Source: Megalobrama amblycephala (lineage: Eukaryota > Chordata > Actinopteri > Cypriniformes > Xenocyprididae). From it: 64,000 bases of DNA. The DNA is taken from assembly GCF_018812025.1 (NCBI RefSeq), contig NC_063054.1:37594396-37658395 (forward strand), read 5' to 3'. This document shows positions 45,701 to 64,000 of this stretch, in pieces (the stretch's first letter is position 1; each line of letters starts with the position of its first letter). The notes under the pieces are model-generated. The model saw only the letters and a list, made by a program, of their open reading frames with translations. It was not told where the DNA came from and made no database searches. The position numbers were made by a program, and so were the translations under genes.

Positions 45701-48700
45701 ATATTTTAATTTAATATTTTATTTCTCCAGTGCACAAACCACATTATTGCACCAAAGTTTTATAGTTTTATAATTATGATTCATGTCATGAGTTTTTTTG
45801 CAGAACACAAAAGGAGATATTTAGAATAATATTCACGCCACAAAAGTGTGTTGCTGCAGATTTGACAAATGAAACTTTACCATAAATCTACTATCCTTAA
45901 CCTAAATTAGGAAAGGCTAAAGATCCAGATGGGATCACTGGTGTTCTGATCCAGACTCACCCTCATTGGAGCCATAAAGTCCTCCAGTCACCAGGCCGGA
46001 TTTAGTCCAGTAGTCCCACGCTTCTGCCGGATAACCTCCAGAACACCTGCCTCAAACAAAGAGAACACAGATGTCACGGCTCAGTCTGTCTCAGATGTTT
46101 CTCCTGACAGTCCAGTGATGATGATGATGGGGCGCACCCGAAGCCGCACTGATCGCAGCAGGACAGCAGGTCTTCAGCGGAGATCTCCACCAACACTTTT
46201 CCTTTGCTGTGGATGCAGATGCGGTCAGAGATGGCCTCGACCGCCCCGAACGCCTGCGGACACACACACACACACACGGTCATCACAGACGTCACACGTG
46301 TCAGAGGGTCAGCACTCGTGTTGAGACGCTCTTTACCCAGCAGGACCCGCAGTTCCCCTGATCCCGGATCTGACCCAGGCTCTTGCAGTACGGCCACTCG
46401 GACCGCGGGTCGAAACTGTCCGGAAGCTTCACATTGGCGGCGTGTTTCACCCTACAGGTGGAGAAAATGAGTTGTTTATATTAAATAACTTGGTGAGTTT
46501 TCCATATATTTACTGAAATCCCTTCATGCACTTTCAAAACCACTTTCCACAAAAACATTGTTCAACAACATTAGTTTTTTAAGTGTGTGTAATAATCCTG
46601 TCATTGTATGTTACGAATATTAGTTCTTTGACTAATTGCTTTTGTTCCTCTTTTGTATGTCGCTTTGGATAAATGCATGAATGTAAATGTAATTAAGAAA
46701 ATATGTTTTACATAAAGAAAATTAAGCCTATTTTTCATTGTGACATTATTATTTTGCAAGACAATTTTGCACATTTACCCCCTTAAATTCTCATTACTGT
46801 AATGTGCTCATTAAATGTGTTTATTTAATGTAATGTAGTGCAATTTACTCATTATTTGTCCTTGTTCTTATTATTTATTTATTTATTTTATTTACTTGAT
46901 GTAGTGCAATTTTTGTCATTATTTCTAATTGTTATTTATTTATTTATTTTAATATAATATTTTGCAATTTTTTTCATTATTTCTAATTGTTATTTATTTA
47001 TTTATTTTAATATAATATTGTGCAATTTTTGTCATTATTTCTCATTGTTATTTATTTAGTAATTCTTAATTATTTATTTATTTAAGGGCAATTTTTGTCA
47101 TTATTTCTAATTGTTATTTATTGATTTATTTTTATTTATTTAATATAGTGCAATTTTTGTCATTATTTCTCATTGTTATTTATTTGTTTATTTATTTATT
47201 TAAGGGCAATTTTTGGTATTATTTATCATTGTTATTTATTTATTTTTATTTATATAATATAGTGCAATTTCTGTCATTATTTATCATTGTTATTTATTTA
47301 GTAATTTTCATTTATTTATTTATTTAAGGGCAATTTTTGTCATTTATCATTGTTATTTATTTATTTATTTTTATATACTATTGTGCAATTTTGTCATTAT
47401 TTCTCATTGTTATTTATTTAGTAATTGTTATTTATTTATTTATTTATTTATTTTTATTTATTTAATATAGTGCAATTTTTGTCATTATTTCCCATTATTT
47501 ATTTGTTTATTTATTTATTTAAGGGCAATTTTTGTCATTATTTATCATTGTTATTTATTTAGTAATTTTCATTTATTTATTTATTTAAGGGCAATTTTTG
47601 TCATTATTTATCATTGTTATTTATTTATTTATTTTAATATAATATTGTGCAATTTTTGTCATTATTTCTCATTGTTATTTATTTAGTAATTCTTAATTAT
47701 TTATTTATTTAAGGGCAATTTTTGGCATTATTTCTAATTGTTATTTATTGATTTATTTTTATTTATTTAATATAGTGCAATTTTTGTCATTATTTCTCAT
47801 TGTTATTTATTTGTTTATTTATTTATTTAAGGGCAAATTTTGGTATTATTTATAATTGTTATTTATTTATTTTTATTTATATAATATAGTGCAATTTCTG
47901 TCATTATTTATCATTGTTATTTATTTAGTAATTTTCATTTATTTATTTATTTAAGGGCAATTTTTGTCATTTATCATTGTTATTTATTTATTTATTTTTA
48001 TATAATATTGTGCAATTTTGTCATTATTTCTCATTGTTATTTATTTAGTAATTGTTATTTATTTATTTATTTATTTTTATTTATTTAATATAGTGCAATT
48101 TTTGTCATTATTTCCCATTATTTATTTGTTTATTTATTTATTTAAGGGCAATTTGTGTCATTATTTATCATTGTTATTTATTTAGTAATTTTCATTTATT
48201 TATTTATTTATTTAAGGGCAATTTTTGTCATTATTTATCATTGTTATTTATTTAATTATTTTTATTTATTTAATATAGTGCAATTTTTGTCATTATATCT
48301 CAGTGTTATATATTTATTTACTTATATTATAGTAGTGCAAATTAAAGGTTGTACAATAAATATTACCATAATATATTAGTACTTTAAAATCTTTACCATA
48401 ATGAGAGTTTAGTTTAATGAAAATGTACCATGTGAGTGAGACACGTACAGTTTTATTTCACAGCTTCTTCCCAATAAAATGTTAGTGTGTGTAAAACACA
48501 GATGTTATTGCAGTAGAACAAAACACAGATTTACATTCATGTATGCGGCAGATGCTTTTCAACTGATTGAACGATACAAATGAACATCAATCAAACAATA
48601 TTAGCATGCAAATTAATTGCATTTTAGAGAAAGATCTACTGAAATTTTAATGTGAAGTTTGAGTCTCATATGTGTCATGTGATCATGTCACTCACGTATC

Positions 48701-50040
48701 AGGCAGTCGGCGGCCCTTCAGCAGCGTCCCACAGAGAGACTTCAGATACCCGTCCTTCATGTTCTGGAAATTCACACCCGCCTGTGAAGAAACGAAAGAG
48801 AGGAATGGAAAGAAAAGAGGAAGAGAGAGCGATAAACAGGTGCATCAGTCGTAATTCTGATGATGAGATACTGTAAAACCCCTCTGACCGTCCATGTGGT
48901 CTTGGCCGTATTGATGATGTCGACCATGTCATGTGACCCTGTGGAGAGCTGCGGGCGGCCACAGGTGACGGACAGCAGGGAGAACAGACACAGGAAACTG
49001 AGACGCAACATCCTGAGGAGGAAGGAAATGAGAATTATTACTGGCTCAGATATGTGGCTGATATTTCAGATTTAATATTCTTGTGAATAAGAAAATAAAA
49101 AAATATATATATTAATAAAAAGATATAAAATACATTTAAATCATATAAAATCTAAATTACAAATACATTTTTTTTTATTTAAAAAATGTTTAACTATATT
49201 TGTCATATTCATAGAAATAAAAAAGATAAATTAAGACTAATAAAAAAAATTAAGATATTAACTAAAAAATATAAAACATTTAAATTACATCAAATTATTA
49301 AAAAAATTATTTAAATTATTTTGAGATTTTTTAAATTTAAAACTTGTAACAATTTCATTAAAATATTTGATTAACCAGATATGTAATATTTATGTGAATA
49401 AAAATGACAAATTAAGACTAATAAAAGTTAAAAATGTAAAACATATTTAAATTAGATAACATTTAAATTATAATAGAACACATAAAATAATTATTTTGAG
49501 ATTTTTAAAATTAAAACTTGTTACAATTTCATTTAAACATTTGATTAACCATGTATGTAATATTTATGTAAATAAAAAATACAAAAAAATATATATATTT
49601 TGAGTTTTTTTAAGTTAAAACTTGTTACAATTTCATTGAAATATTTTGTAATATTAAGAATTAATTAAAAATATGAAATTATTCTAAATGAAAAAAATCT
49701 AACAAAATTATTATTTTCAATTTTTTAATTAAAACTTGTTACAATTTCATTGCAATATTTGATTAATCATGTTTGTAATATTTATGTGAAGACAAATTAA
49801 GACTAATAAAAATTAAAAATATATTTAAATTAGATAAAATGTCAATAAATACATACAATTACATCATAGAAACATTTGATTTTCCATATTTAATATAATA
49901 AAACTTACATATTTTATACTATACATATAAAGGTCTCAGATAAAATCAAAATGATTTCAAAACATTCAAGATCCTAAACACTAATATCACGAAAACAAGC
50001 CGTTACCTGAGCATCAGATTCTGTTCCTCCGTCGCTCAAG
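42278..50040 (-). CDS. ctsb: Cathepsin B (lysosomal cysteine protease), 9 coding exons
   Basis: Coding exons: 49011-48889, 48781-48696, 46451-46337, 46253-46138, 46046-45961, 44574-44431, 44345-44229, 44155-44027, 42354-42278; the stop is at 42280-42278. They give exactly 330 residues, the usual length. A signal peptide covers about residues 1-18 ([18 protein letters not shown]), followed by a propeptide. The mature enzyme starts near [12 protein letters not shown]. The papain-type active site is complete: Cys107 in [10 protein letters not shown], His276 in [11 protein letters not shown], Asn296 in ANSWNSDWG. The occluding loop keeps its paired histidines (His187-His188, PPCEHHVNG), so dipeptidyl carboxypeptidase activity is expected. 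The enzyme works in lysosomes. The first exon is untranslated: a GTAACG donor at 50006-50001 precedes an acceptor one base before the ATG. Fish have two ctsb copies; I cannot say which this is. Confidence 0.96.
42635..42702. repeat. (AT)n microsatellite in ctsb intron 8
   Basis: About 34 AT repeats within the AT-rich 1.7-kb intron between the last two coding exons. The rest of that intron (42355-44026) is Ta-rich low-complexity DNA, with one roughly 370-bp segment near 43080-43450 repeated near 43490-43860, plus a (TCA)n run at about 43978-44000. Confidence 0.85.
44580..45950. other. ctsb intron 5, T-rich low-complexity DNA
   Basis: The plus strand is almost purely T/A (TTTATTTT, TATTTTGTTATTT) up to about 45720. 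This gives long Phe/Tyr/Ile-rich ORFs such as 45151-45498 that are not genes. From 45720 to 45950 the composition is more mixed but no feature is recognisable. Confidence 0.7.
46640..46695 (+). repeat. Short fragment of a fish LINE/SINE 3' tail
   Basis: TGTCGCTTTGGATAAATGC followed by ATGAATGTAAATGTAA resembles the conserved 3' tails of fish SINE/LINE pairs. The rest of the element is absent. Confidence 0.45.
46760..48335. repeat. TTATTTATT array with a 627-bp higher-order repeat in ctsb intron 2
   Basis: Short units of the type TTTAAGGGCAATTTTTGTC ... ATTATTTATCATTGTTATT repeat every 60-130 bp. A long block is then duplicated: 47101 matches 47728, and 47326 matches 47953, both offsets of 627 bp. 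The duplicated stretch covers about 47080-47530 and 47710-48150. ORFs within it are low-complexity artefacts. Confidence 0.9.
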
Positions 50041-50078
50041 CTGAAGATTCACAATGCCACAAAATGTGAAATTTGCTC

Positions 50079-50102
50079 CTTTAAAAACCCTCGTCATGTG
50101 AC
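50079..50102 (-). promoter_or_regulatory. Probable ctsb core promoter with an M-box/E-box
   Basis: Read on the minus strand, GTCACATGAC (50102-50093) is one base from the CLEAR motif GTCACGTGAC used by TFEB/MITF factors on lysosomal genes. Ten bases on comes the TATA-like TTTTTAAAGG (about 50088-50079), and the untranslated exon 1, ending at 50007, follows. Cathepsin B is a known CLEAR-network gene in mammals. The motif is seen directly; its use is inference, and the start site is not mapped. Confidence 0.55.
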
Positions 50103-50871
50103 CGACTGTCAGGTGTCTTTTACAGCGTCACAAGACAAGCAAAAAGTGTTCATGCTGCAGGTGTAACATCACCTGACCAACACATTTATACGACTTTTCC
50201 TCATAAAAAAATAATAGAAAGAGTTTACAGGATTTTCCTTCATTCCTAAAAGCTAAAAGCAGCAATGAATCAAATGAGACATTTGAATATATTCATATTC
50301 TCTAAATTTATTTACAAACCAAACTCCCACATTACATAGCAATGCTAAATAAACCGAATGTTGGTATGTACAAGCTTTTCCACATAAAAGCTGAATATTA
50401 AGGACACTTTGCAGTCGTACGGCAGATAATCTTCACTCCGCAGTGACTGAATAATTAAACTGACCCGATGAAAATGGACCAATTCATGTGCAAAACCAGA
50501 ACTATGATCCAGTGTTGAGATGAGACCCGACCGGACGTTAAACATTTCCACACGTATGATCTTCAAAACCACATGACACCTGACAAAACCACGTCTGGGT
50601 CATTTTCCACCTCATAATCAAGAGGGAAAAAGTATTTTTGGACATTATTTTTTTTAATGCACTGAGAAATTGTGCAGAAATTAATGAATTATAATAGTTT
50701 ACAATGCAACAAATCATAATGGTCCTAAAACTTGAGAACTATTAAAGGTAAAACAAACAAATTTCTGTCTAAAGGACAGATTATTTTTATATTGTAATGA
50801 AAACTGTGCTTGTCTGCACGTGTGCTTGATTTTTTTTTTTTTTTTTTTTTGATGGAAAAAAAAAAATGGGG

Positions 50872-50902
<31 letters not shown>

Positions 50903-51084
50903 TCAGCGTCAGAAAATGACTTTACAATAATTTTCATTGAGAGTCTCAGATGAAGCTTGAAGAACATCCGTCAAAGACGCAATTACTGTAACCGGTGAAC
51001 CTCAGGAACATGTGCAGGTCATATTTCACCACAAAAACACAGAAATTAAATATTTAAGCTATCTATGACCGATGACCATACATA

Positions 51085-51142
<58 letters not shown>

Positions 51143-52564
51143 ATATATATTATATATATACACACACACACACACACATTACCAGTCAAACGTTTGGAAA
51201 CATTACTATTTTTAATGTTTTTGACCGAAGTCTCTTCTGCTCATTAAGGCTGAATTTATTTCATAATAAATACAGAAAAAACAATAATATTGTGAAATAT
51301 TATTACAATTTAAAATTATGGTTTTCTATTTTAATATACTTTAAAATATAATTTATATCTTTGATCAAAGCTGAATTTTCAGCATCATTACTCCAGTCTT
51401 CAGTGTCACATGATCCTTCAGAAATCATTCTAATATGATGATTTATTATCAATGTTGGAAACAGTTGTGCTGCTTAATATTATTTTATAACCTGTGATAC
51501 TTTTTCAGGATTCATTGACGAATAAAAGGTTAAAAAGAGCAGCATTTATTCAAAATATAAATCTTTTCTAACAATATAAATCTTTACTATCACTTTTTAT
51601 CAATTTAACACATCCGTGCTGAATAAAAGTATTAATTTATTTCAAAATAAAGAAAGAAAAAAAAATAAAAATGACTGACCCCAAACGTTTGAACGTTACA
51701 AAAGATTTCTATTTTAAATAAATGCTGATATTTTTTAACTTTTTATTCATCAATGAATCCTGAAAAAGTATCACAGGTTATAAAATAATATCAAGCAGCA
51801 CAACTGTTTCCAACATTGATAATAAATCATCATATTAGAATGATTTCTGAAGGATCATGTGACACTGAAGACTGGAGTAATGATGCTGAAAATTCAGCTT
51901 TGCATCACAGGAATAAATTACACTTTAAAATATATTAAAATAGAAATTCATAATTTTAAATTGTAATAATATTTCACAATATTATTGTTTTTTCTGTATT
52001 TATGATGAAATAAATGGAGCCTTAATGAGCATAAGAGACTTCGTTCAAAAACATTAAAAATAGTAATGTTTCCAAACTTTTGACCAGTAGTGTGTATATA
52101 TATATATTATACAAAATGCATAAATATAAATTACATTTATAAAAACTACACATTCACATACATACATACATATATAAATTATATATAAGTATATATGTGT
52201 GTATATGTATGTTTTTATAAATGTAATTTATATTTATGCATTATATATATATAAAATTTGAATTTATATATTATTTATATTTTAATTTATAACATGTTTT
52301 TTTTTTTTTTAAATAAAATATGTTTTATTTAATTTCATTTGTGTAAAAAAATATTTTACAAAGTCAAAAATCATAATAGGCTTAATTTTCTTAATGCAAA
52401 ATATTATTTCTTATTTTTTCTCGCTTGAGAAAAATGAGGTGAAACATGAGCCGGACGTGTGTGTTTGTGAGATTCACCTAAATAAAAAAACAACCTAAAA
52501 ATCCCGAGCCCTTCTCAAGCCTGTTCTGGCAGGTTCAGCCGTCGGGCGTTCGGAGGGAAGCGTC
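50103..52564. other. Intergenic region between ctsb and fdft1
   Basis: It contains mixed single-copy-looking DNA to about 50800, then T and A tracts (about 50830-50900), an (AT)n run (about 51090-51160), the palindromic element at 51172-52098 and more AT-rich DNA. The 3' UTR of fdft1 should occupy the right part; AATAAA-type words on the minus strand occur near 52324. No further gene was found. Confidence 0.5.
51172..52098. mobile_element. 0.93-kb palindromic foldback transposon
   Basis: The left end ACCAGTCAAACGTTTGGAAA and right end TTTCCAAACTTTTGACCAGT are inverted copies. The pairing continues through nearly the whole arms, for example TCAGCATCATTACTCCAGTC on the left with its complement near 51880. 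The centre (about 51640-51700) contains GACCCCAAACGTTTGAACG. Arms of this family recur at 12180-12385, 18590-18930 and 52862-53275. Non-coding. Confidence 0.9.
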
Positions 52565-60179
<7,615 letters not shown>

Positions 60180-61050
60180 CTGAGCGAGACGTTAATGATT
60201 TAATATCCATGGAAAAGCAACAGGGAATGTGCAGGAAGTCAACAATTGGATTGATAAACAACACAGAGTGTGAACAAACATGATTGAGCATCAAGCAGAA
60301 GTGCAGATCAATCCTGAGCTGCTGATAAAAATACAACACGGCTGCATCGGTGACCCTCAGCTGACCCCGCAGACGGTTCAGAAACACACTGTGCATGACT
60401 GATCTAATGCTTTACTCTCAGAGCGTCTTCAATGGAAGATATAAAGCTGGGAAGTTTATAATTTTTGCATTGTTTAGGTGTGTTGCAAAGGAATTTGCAC
60501 AACTGTGAAGAAGACAGTTTGTTCCTCAAGTCTAAGTGATCTCGAGTATTGAGTAAAGAAATTTTACGTTTTGTTTTTTATTTCAGCAAAATGGTAAAGG
60601 TTTTGGCACTTTTTTTACCAACACACACACACACACACAAATAAATCATGGACATGATTCGAAAAGGTTAAGTGGTCCTGAAAAAAATAGTCACTTGTAC
60701 TGTCCGACAAAAATGAGTGCATTGGAAATTAATGGGAAGCGAATTTCACCTAGTGGAAGCGTTTGGTACTGCATCCAAACAATCTTACTGAAAGCTCATT
60801 TTTTGAGATATCAACCTCAAATTTGGAACACAACTTGTTTAGATTTATGCCTTTGATTTTTTTCACAGTTTTACAATAAAACATGTTTTGGAAAATTTAT
60901 ATTTCATATAAAATATATTTAAATTTTGACAATTTTTATGCATTTTTCATAATAATAAACTTTTTTTCACTTCAGCAATAATCTGAATCTGAAAAAGTGT
61001 CTTTATAAAAAGACCAAACTTCAGTCTGTGATCCAAAGCATTCAAGATTT
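60180..61050. other. fdft1 intron, no recognisable feature
   Basis: The sequence is mixed, with a short (CA)n at about 60620-60640. I looked for the missing fdft1 upstream exon (encoding the SFAAVIQALDGEMR-type segment known from vertebrates) on the minus strand and did not find it. Confidence 0.5.
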
Positions 61051-61626
61051 ACTTCGTTTTTTTATGCGTACACTAGCGTACGCGCACAGTCGAGCGCACA
61101 ACCTTGCAAAGTATACTTCACTTGACTCGCATGCATACATATGCGTTCGACGCATGCGCAGTTTCGAGCAATCTCATCACAAGCTACAACCCATGTAAAT
61201 ATATTTGTATTCTTTCATGCTAAAGTTGTATAAAATAAGAGGACTTTTTAACCTCTTCACACAATCTGTCATCTATGTAGGTCTCTACTGTCGCTGCAGC
61301 TTGCATGCTTCGACTACCTTGTGAATCAACGCCCCCAGGGCACAACTGCCACCTTGTGGATAAACGAATTACTGCAAAAAAAAAATTATGAGCCCTATTT
61401 TAAGGATCTAAGCACATGTGCACATAGAGCATGTCCAAATCCACTTTCGCTAGTTTAACGACTGGAAAACTGGTCGCCCGGCACATGGTCTAAAAGGGTT
61501 GTCCCTATTCTCTTAACGAGTAATGGGTGTGTTTTGGGCGTGACGTGCAATAAACCAATCAGAGTCTCATCTCCCATTCCCTTTAAAAGCCAGTTGCGTT
61601 CACGCCATGGTGGATTCTCTATTTAC

Positions 61627-61770
61627 ATGGCGAAATTTGCAAACGGAAAAACTAAACGCTTCTTTAGCGAGGAAACGGATCTGCTTGTGCGTGAGGTTAA
61701 AGCGTGCGAGCAGACCATCGTGGGACAAGTCGATTCCACCAAAGCATTTTTATCTTTATGCACACAATAA
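61627..61770 (+). pseudogene. Myb/SANT-like ORF remnant of a Harbinger element
   Basis: The ATG at 61627 opens MAKFANGKTKRFFSEETDLL, followed by VREVKACEQTIVGQ and a stop at 61768-61770. The FSEEE-type start plus LLVREVK matches the first helix of Myb/SANT-like proteins encoded by Harbinger transposons and related NAIF1/MSANTD genes. Only about the first third of the domain survives. The parallel copy at 63504-63682 (MAEFAHGKTKRFFSEEMDLL) keeps the same frame through REVKA and then shifts. Confidence 0.55.
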
Positions 61771-61998
61771 TAATCTTTTACGTTGTGCACCCACATATAG
61801 GCGCATATTACTAACACGCTCTTTCAATAACAAAAAAAAAATTGCGCCTTTGACTTTAGACCATATTTCAGTTGATCAATGGTGCATTCGTTTTCAGTTC
61901 CTCAAAATAGCAACACGCCAACAATGCACCTGAACACACCTTGTTTTCAGAACAGCACGCTTGTGGGCGCACAAGGTGCAAATGCATTTGCTATTTAA

Positions 61999-62583
61999 AG
62001 GGGCTCTATGTAAGAATGACAGCTAGTGGTTGAAAAGGGTACTGCAGTTCAAATTCAAAATATCGTTCGCCTCGCCCCCTCCTCCTCAGGATCGACGCTC
62101 TCGCGGGTTGCCAGTTTGAAGACACGCGACGGGAGCAACATTGGAAGGCGAGGTGACACACACTGTAAAATAATTAGTTGATTTATTGAGTTATGATGTG
62201 TTGATATCGCGTTTTAATACGCTCCCGTTCGTAGAGATTTTTAGCTGGATGCTGAGGCTTTTTAGGTCGGGTAGAATCTGCGATCTCTGACCCAGTTTGT
62301 TCGCTGGCTTCCATGGCTGCAATTCACTGCATGCGTTTTTCGTCAACTGGCAACCCGGGGTGGAGAAATACTATTGGGTAAATTAGCAACGTGCAGTCTT
62401 GAACAGACGGAAACAAAAACAGAAATTACGACACGGAACGCAAATTTCCAAGTAAAATAACTGGCTGCAGCAATGGTTTTCAGAGAAACGAGTATGTGAA
62501 CTGAGCATGTTTAATAAATATATGCAAATATATTATGGTATTTTTATGCTTTAGTACAGTCAAAAACTTACATAGAGCCCCTT
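61999..62583. mobile_element. TTAA-type MITE (AGGGGCTCTATGTAAG ends)
   Basis: Left end AGGGGCTCTATGTAAG after TTAA (61995-61998). Right end CTTACATAGAGCCCCTT, followed by TCAA (62584-62587). The interior is moderately GC-rich and non-coding. Confidence 0.8.
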
Positions 62584-62824
62584 TCAACAATGTGGTGCAG
62601 AATGTGAAAATGACAAATGCGTTGGGCTGAAACTAGCAAAAAACACTTGCGTCGCACCTGGCGTCGCATTGCGCCGGGTATGTGATAGGGCCCTAAATGC
62701 TAAATGTGCATGAGCGTACAAGTATGCACAGTTACAAAAATCCGGCGTTTCGCGTACAGTACGCGCATACACTTCTAATCACGAAATCTAATCATGAGTA
62801 CTGTACGCTGACCCTCACGTTCGT

Positions 62825-63035
62825 ACGGAGCTCCGCACGTGACATGCAAGAAAAAAAATTTAATTGTGCGCACGATTTACTAATTCGTTCCCTCGATTGT
62901 GCATGATTTATAAATCGAGGGAACGAAATAGTAAATAGTGCGCACGTTATAGTAAATCAAGGGAACGAAATATAAATCGTGCGCATGATTTAGCCTACTA
63001 TTTTTTTCCTGCATGTCATGTCCATGGCTCCGTAC
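62825..63035. repeat. Palindromic short relative of the 21-bp satellite
   Basis: The left side reads TACGGAGCTCCGCACGTGAC, ATGCAAGAAAAAAAATTTAA, then units GCGCACGATTTACTAATTCG and TTCCCTCGA. The right side carries the same words inverted and ends TTCCTGCATGTCATG, CCATGGCTCCGTACG. The repeat words GAGGGAACGAA and GTGCGCACG match the array at 4547-5766, but only a few diverged units are present. Confidence 0.85.
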
Positions 63036-63136
63036 GTTCACATAAAAAGTGAAGTATACTTTGGTCTTTAGGCTACGACAGTTTAAGTTGCACATTTTGT
63101 TTTCAGTTCTATGCTTGAAAAGTGATAAACAGGTAA

Positions 63137-64000
63137 TAAATTGATCATAACTATAATTCAGTACCATAAAATCCCCTAAAAATATGAAATATTACATAAA
63201 AAACATTATCAAACTAAAATACAGTACATTCGTTTGAAAAAAATACTATGAATGGAACTGCTTGGTTACAAACATCCTTCAAAATATATTCCTTTGTGTT
63301 CAGCAGAACAAAGTCATTTATACAGATTTGAGGGTGGGTAAATAATGACAGGATTTTCATTTTTGGGTGAACTGTCCCTTTAAGAGAAAAGTTCCTCAAG
63401 GGCATTTATATATAGATACAAATCTTGCAAACAAGTAAAAGCAACCCTAAATGCATCCAAAATGTGCATATTATTCTGTCAAAACCCTGTTGCACATTTT
63501 ACATGGCGGAATTTGCACACGGAAAAACTAAACGCTTCTTTAGCGAGGAAATGGATCTGCTCGTGCGTGAGGTTAAAGCGGACCATCGTGGGACAGGTCG
63601 ATTCCACCAAAGCATTTTTATCTTTATGCACACAATAATAATATTTTACGTTGTGCACCTGCACATAGGCGCATATTACTAACGCGCTCTTTCAATAACA
63701 ACAAAAAAAATTGCGCCGTTGACTTTAGACCATATTTCAGTTGATCAATGGTGCATTCGTTTTCAGTTCATCAAAATAGCAATACGCCAACAATGCACCT
63801 GAACACACCTTGTTTTCAGAACAGCACGCCTGTGAGCGCACAAATGCATTTGCTACTATAATTGCAACTATAATTTAGTACCATAAAATATGGTAATAAA
63901 AAAAAATACAAAATATTACATAAAAAAACATTATCAAACTAAAATATAGTACATTCGTTTGAAAAAAAAAACTATGGATGGAACCACAGCTGCTTGGTTA
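63137..64000 (+). repeat. Tandem duplication at the right edge (about 720-bp offset)
   Basis: The block 63137-63272 (ATAATTCAGTACCATAAAAT ... CATTATCAAACTAAAAT ... TACATTCGTTTG ... GGAACTGCTTGG) recurs at about 63857-64000 with the same order. The second copy runs off the window. Between them lie a fragment of the GGGTTAGTTCACCC foldback end (about 63325-63383) and a partial Harbinger interior (63455-63860). Confidence 0.85.
63455..63860 (+). mobile_element. Partial second copy of the Harbinger-like interior
   Basis: It matches about 61600-61985 of the first copy through the Myb-like start, GATTCCACCAAAGCATTTTT, GGCGCATATTACTAAC and CCAACAATGCACCTGAACAC. It lacks both termini and the nested MITE. 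A short stretch after REVKA is deleted relative to the first copy. Confidence 0.8.

Larger units (their letters stand above)
61386..62697 (+). mobile_element. PIF/Harbinger-like non-autonomous element
   Basis: The left end is GAGCCCTATTTTAAGGATC, and the right end is TATGTGATAGGGCCCTAA, so the termini are inverted around GGGCCCTAT. The interior has a Myb/SANT-like ORF remnant (61627-61770), then a long non-coding tract. A TTAA-type MITE (61999-62583) is nested in it. A second, partial copy of the interior is at 63455-63860. Confidence 0.65.
61060..63070. mobile_element. Composite DNA-transposon region with inverted outer ends
   Basis: The left side has CAAAGTATACTTCACTTGAC near 61106, and the right side has AGTGAAGTATACTTTGG near 63047, inverted relative to it. 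CG-rich words at 61060-61160 (CGTACGCGCACAG, GACGCATGCGCAGTTTCG) resemble the block at 4140-4250. Inside lie a Harbinger-like element and a short palindromic version of the 21-bp repeat. The outer element is inferred from these inverted ends only. Confidence 0.5.

Noticed and set aside
47121..48379. Hydrophobic plus-strand ORFs
   Set aside because: Translations of the TTATTTATT higher-order repeat in a ctsb intron.
61060..63070. Endogenous retrovirus or other viral remnant
   Set aside because: No LTR pair, primer-binding site or gag/pol/env-like reading was seen; the inverted ends and Myb-like ORF fit DNA transposons.

Overview
This is a eukaryotic window, almost certainly from a cyprinid-type ray-finned fish. 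Coding sequence is split into short exons with GT/AG boundaries. The four recognisable proteins are vertebrate ones. The introns are full of AT-rich DNA, dinucleotide runs, foldback DNA transposons and minisatellites of the kind typical of carp and zebrafish relatives. No bacterial, viral or CRISPR system is visible. Single ORFs are misleading here: the real genes had to be rebuilt exon by exon, and reading frame is continuous across every junction used.

Layout: (1) 2852-12026, plus strand: an IRF4-subfamily interferon regulatory factor, 8 coding exons, 417 codons. One intron carries a 1.2 kb array of a 21-bp unit and another a 2.7 kb array of a 77-bp unit rich in AP-1-like TGACTCA. (2) 14162-36906, minus strand: ncoa7, 15 coding exons, 784 codons, with LysM, GRAM-like and TLDc regions. 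It is tail-to-tail with the IRF gene. Its introns hold a 156-bp minisatellite, a 1.4 kb palindrome, foldback elements, and an L2-like LINE split by a hAT element that was itself hit by two TTAA-target MITEs. (3) 42278-50040, minus strand: a cathepsin B gene with 9 coding exons and an intact 330-residue preproenzyme. (4) 52565-60179, minus strand: the 3' six exons of fdft1 (squalene synthase); the first exons lie beyond the right edge. (5) 60180-64000: a pile of DNA transposons, including a PIF/Harbinger-like element with a Myb/SANT-like ORF remnant.

The four genes do not form a pathway: immune transcription factor, oxidation-resistance/V-ATPase-associated TLDc protein, lysosomal protease, sterol enzyme. 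Two of them (cathepsin B and ncoa7) relate to lysosomes or endosomes. I found no convincing undescribed system. The most unusual material is structural: two related AP-1-motif minisatellites about 45 kb apart in introns of different genes, a satellite-like 21-bp array with a short palindromic relative 58 kb away, a filled/empty site pair that reveals a TTAA target, and many long perfect or near-perfect palindromes.
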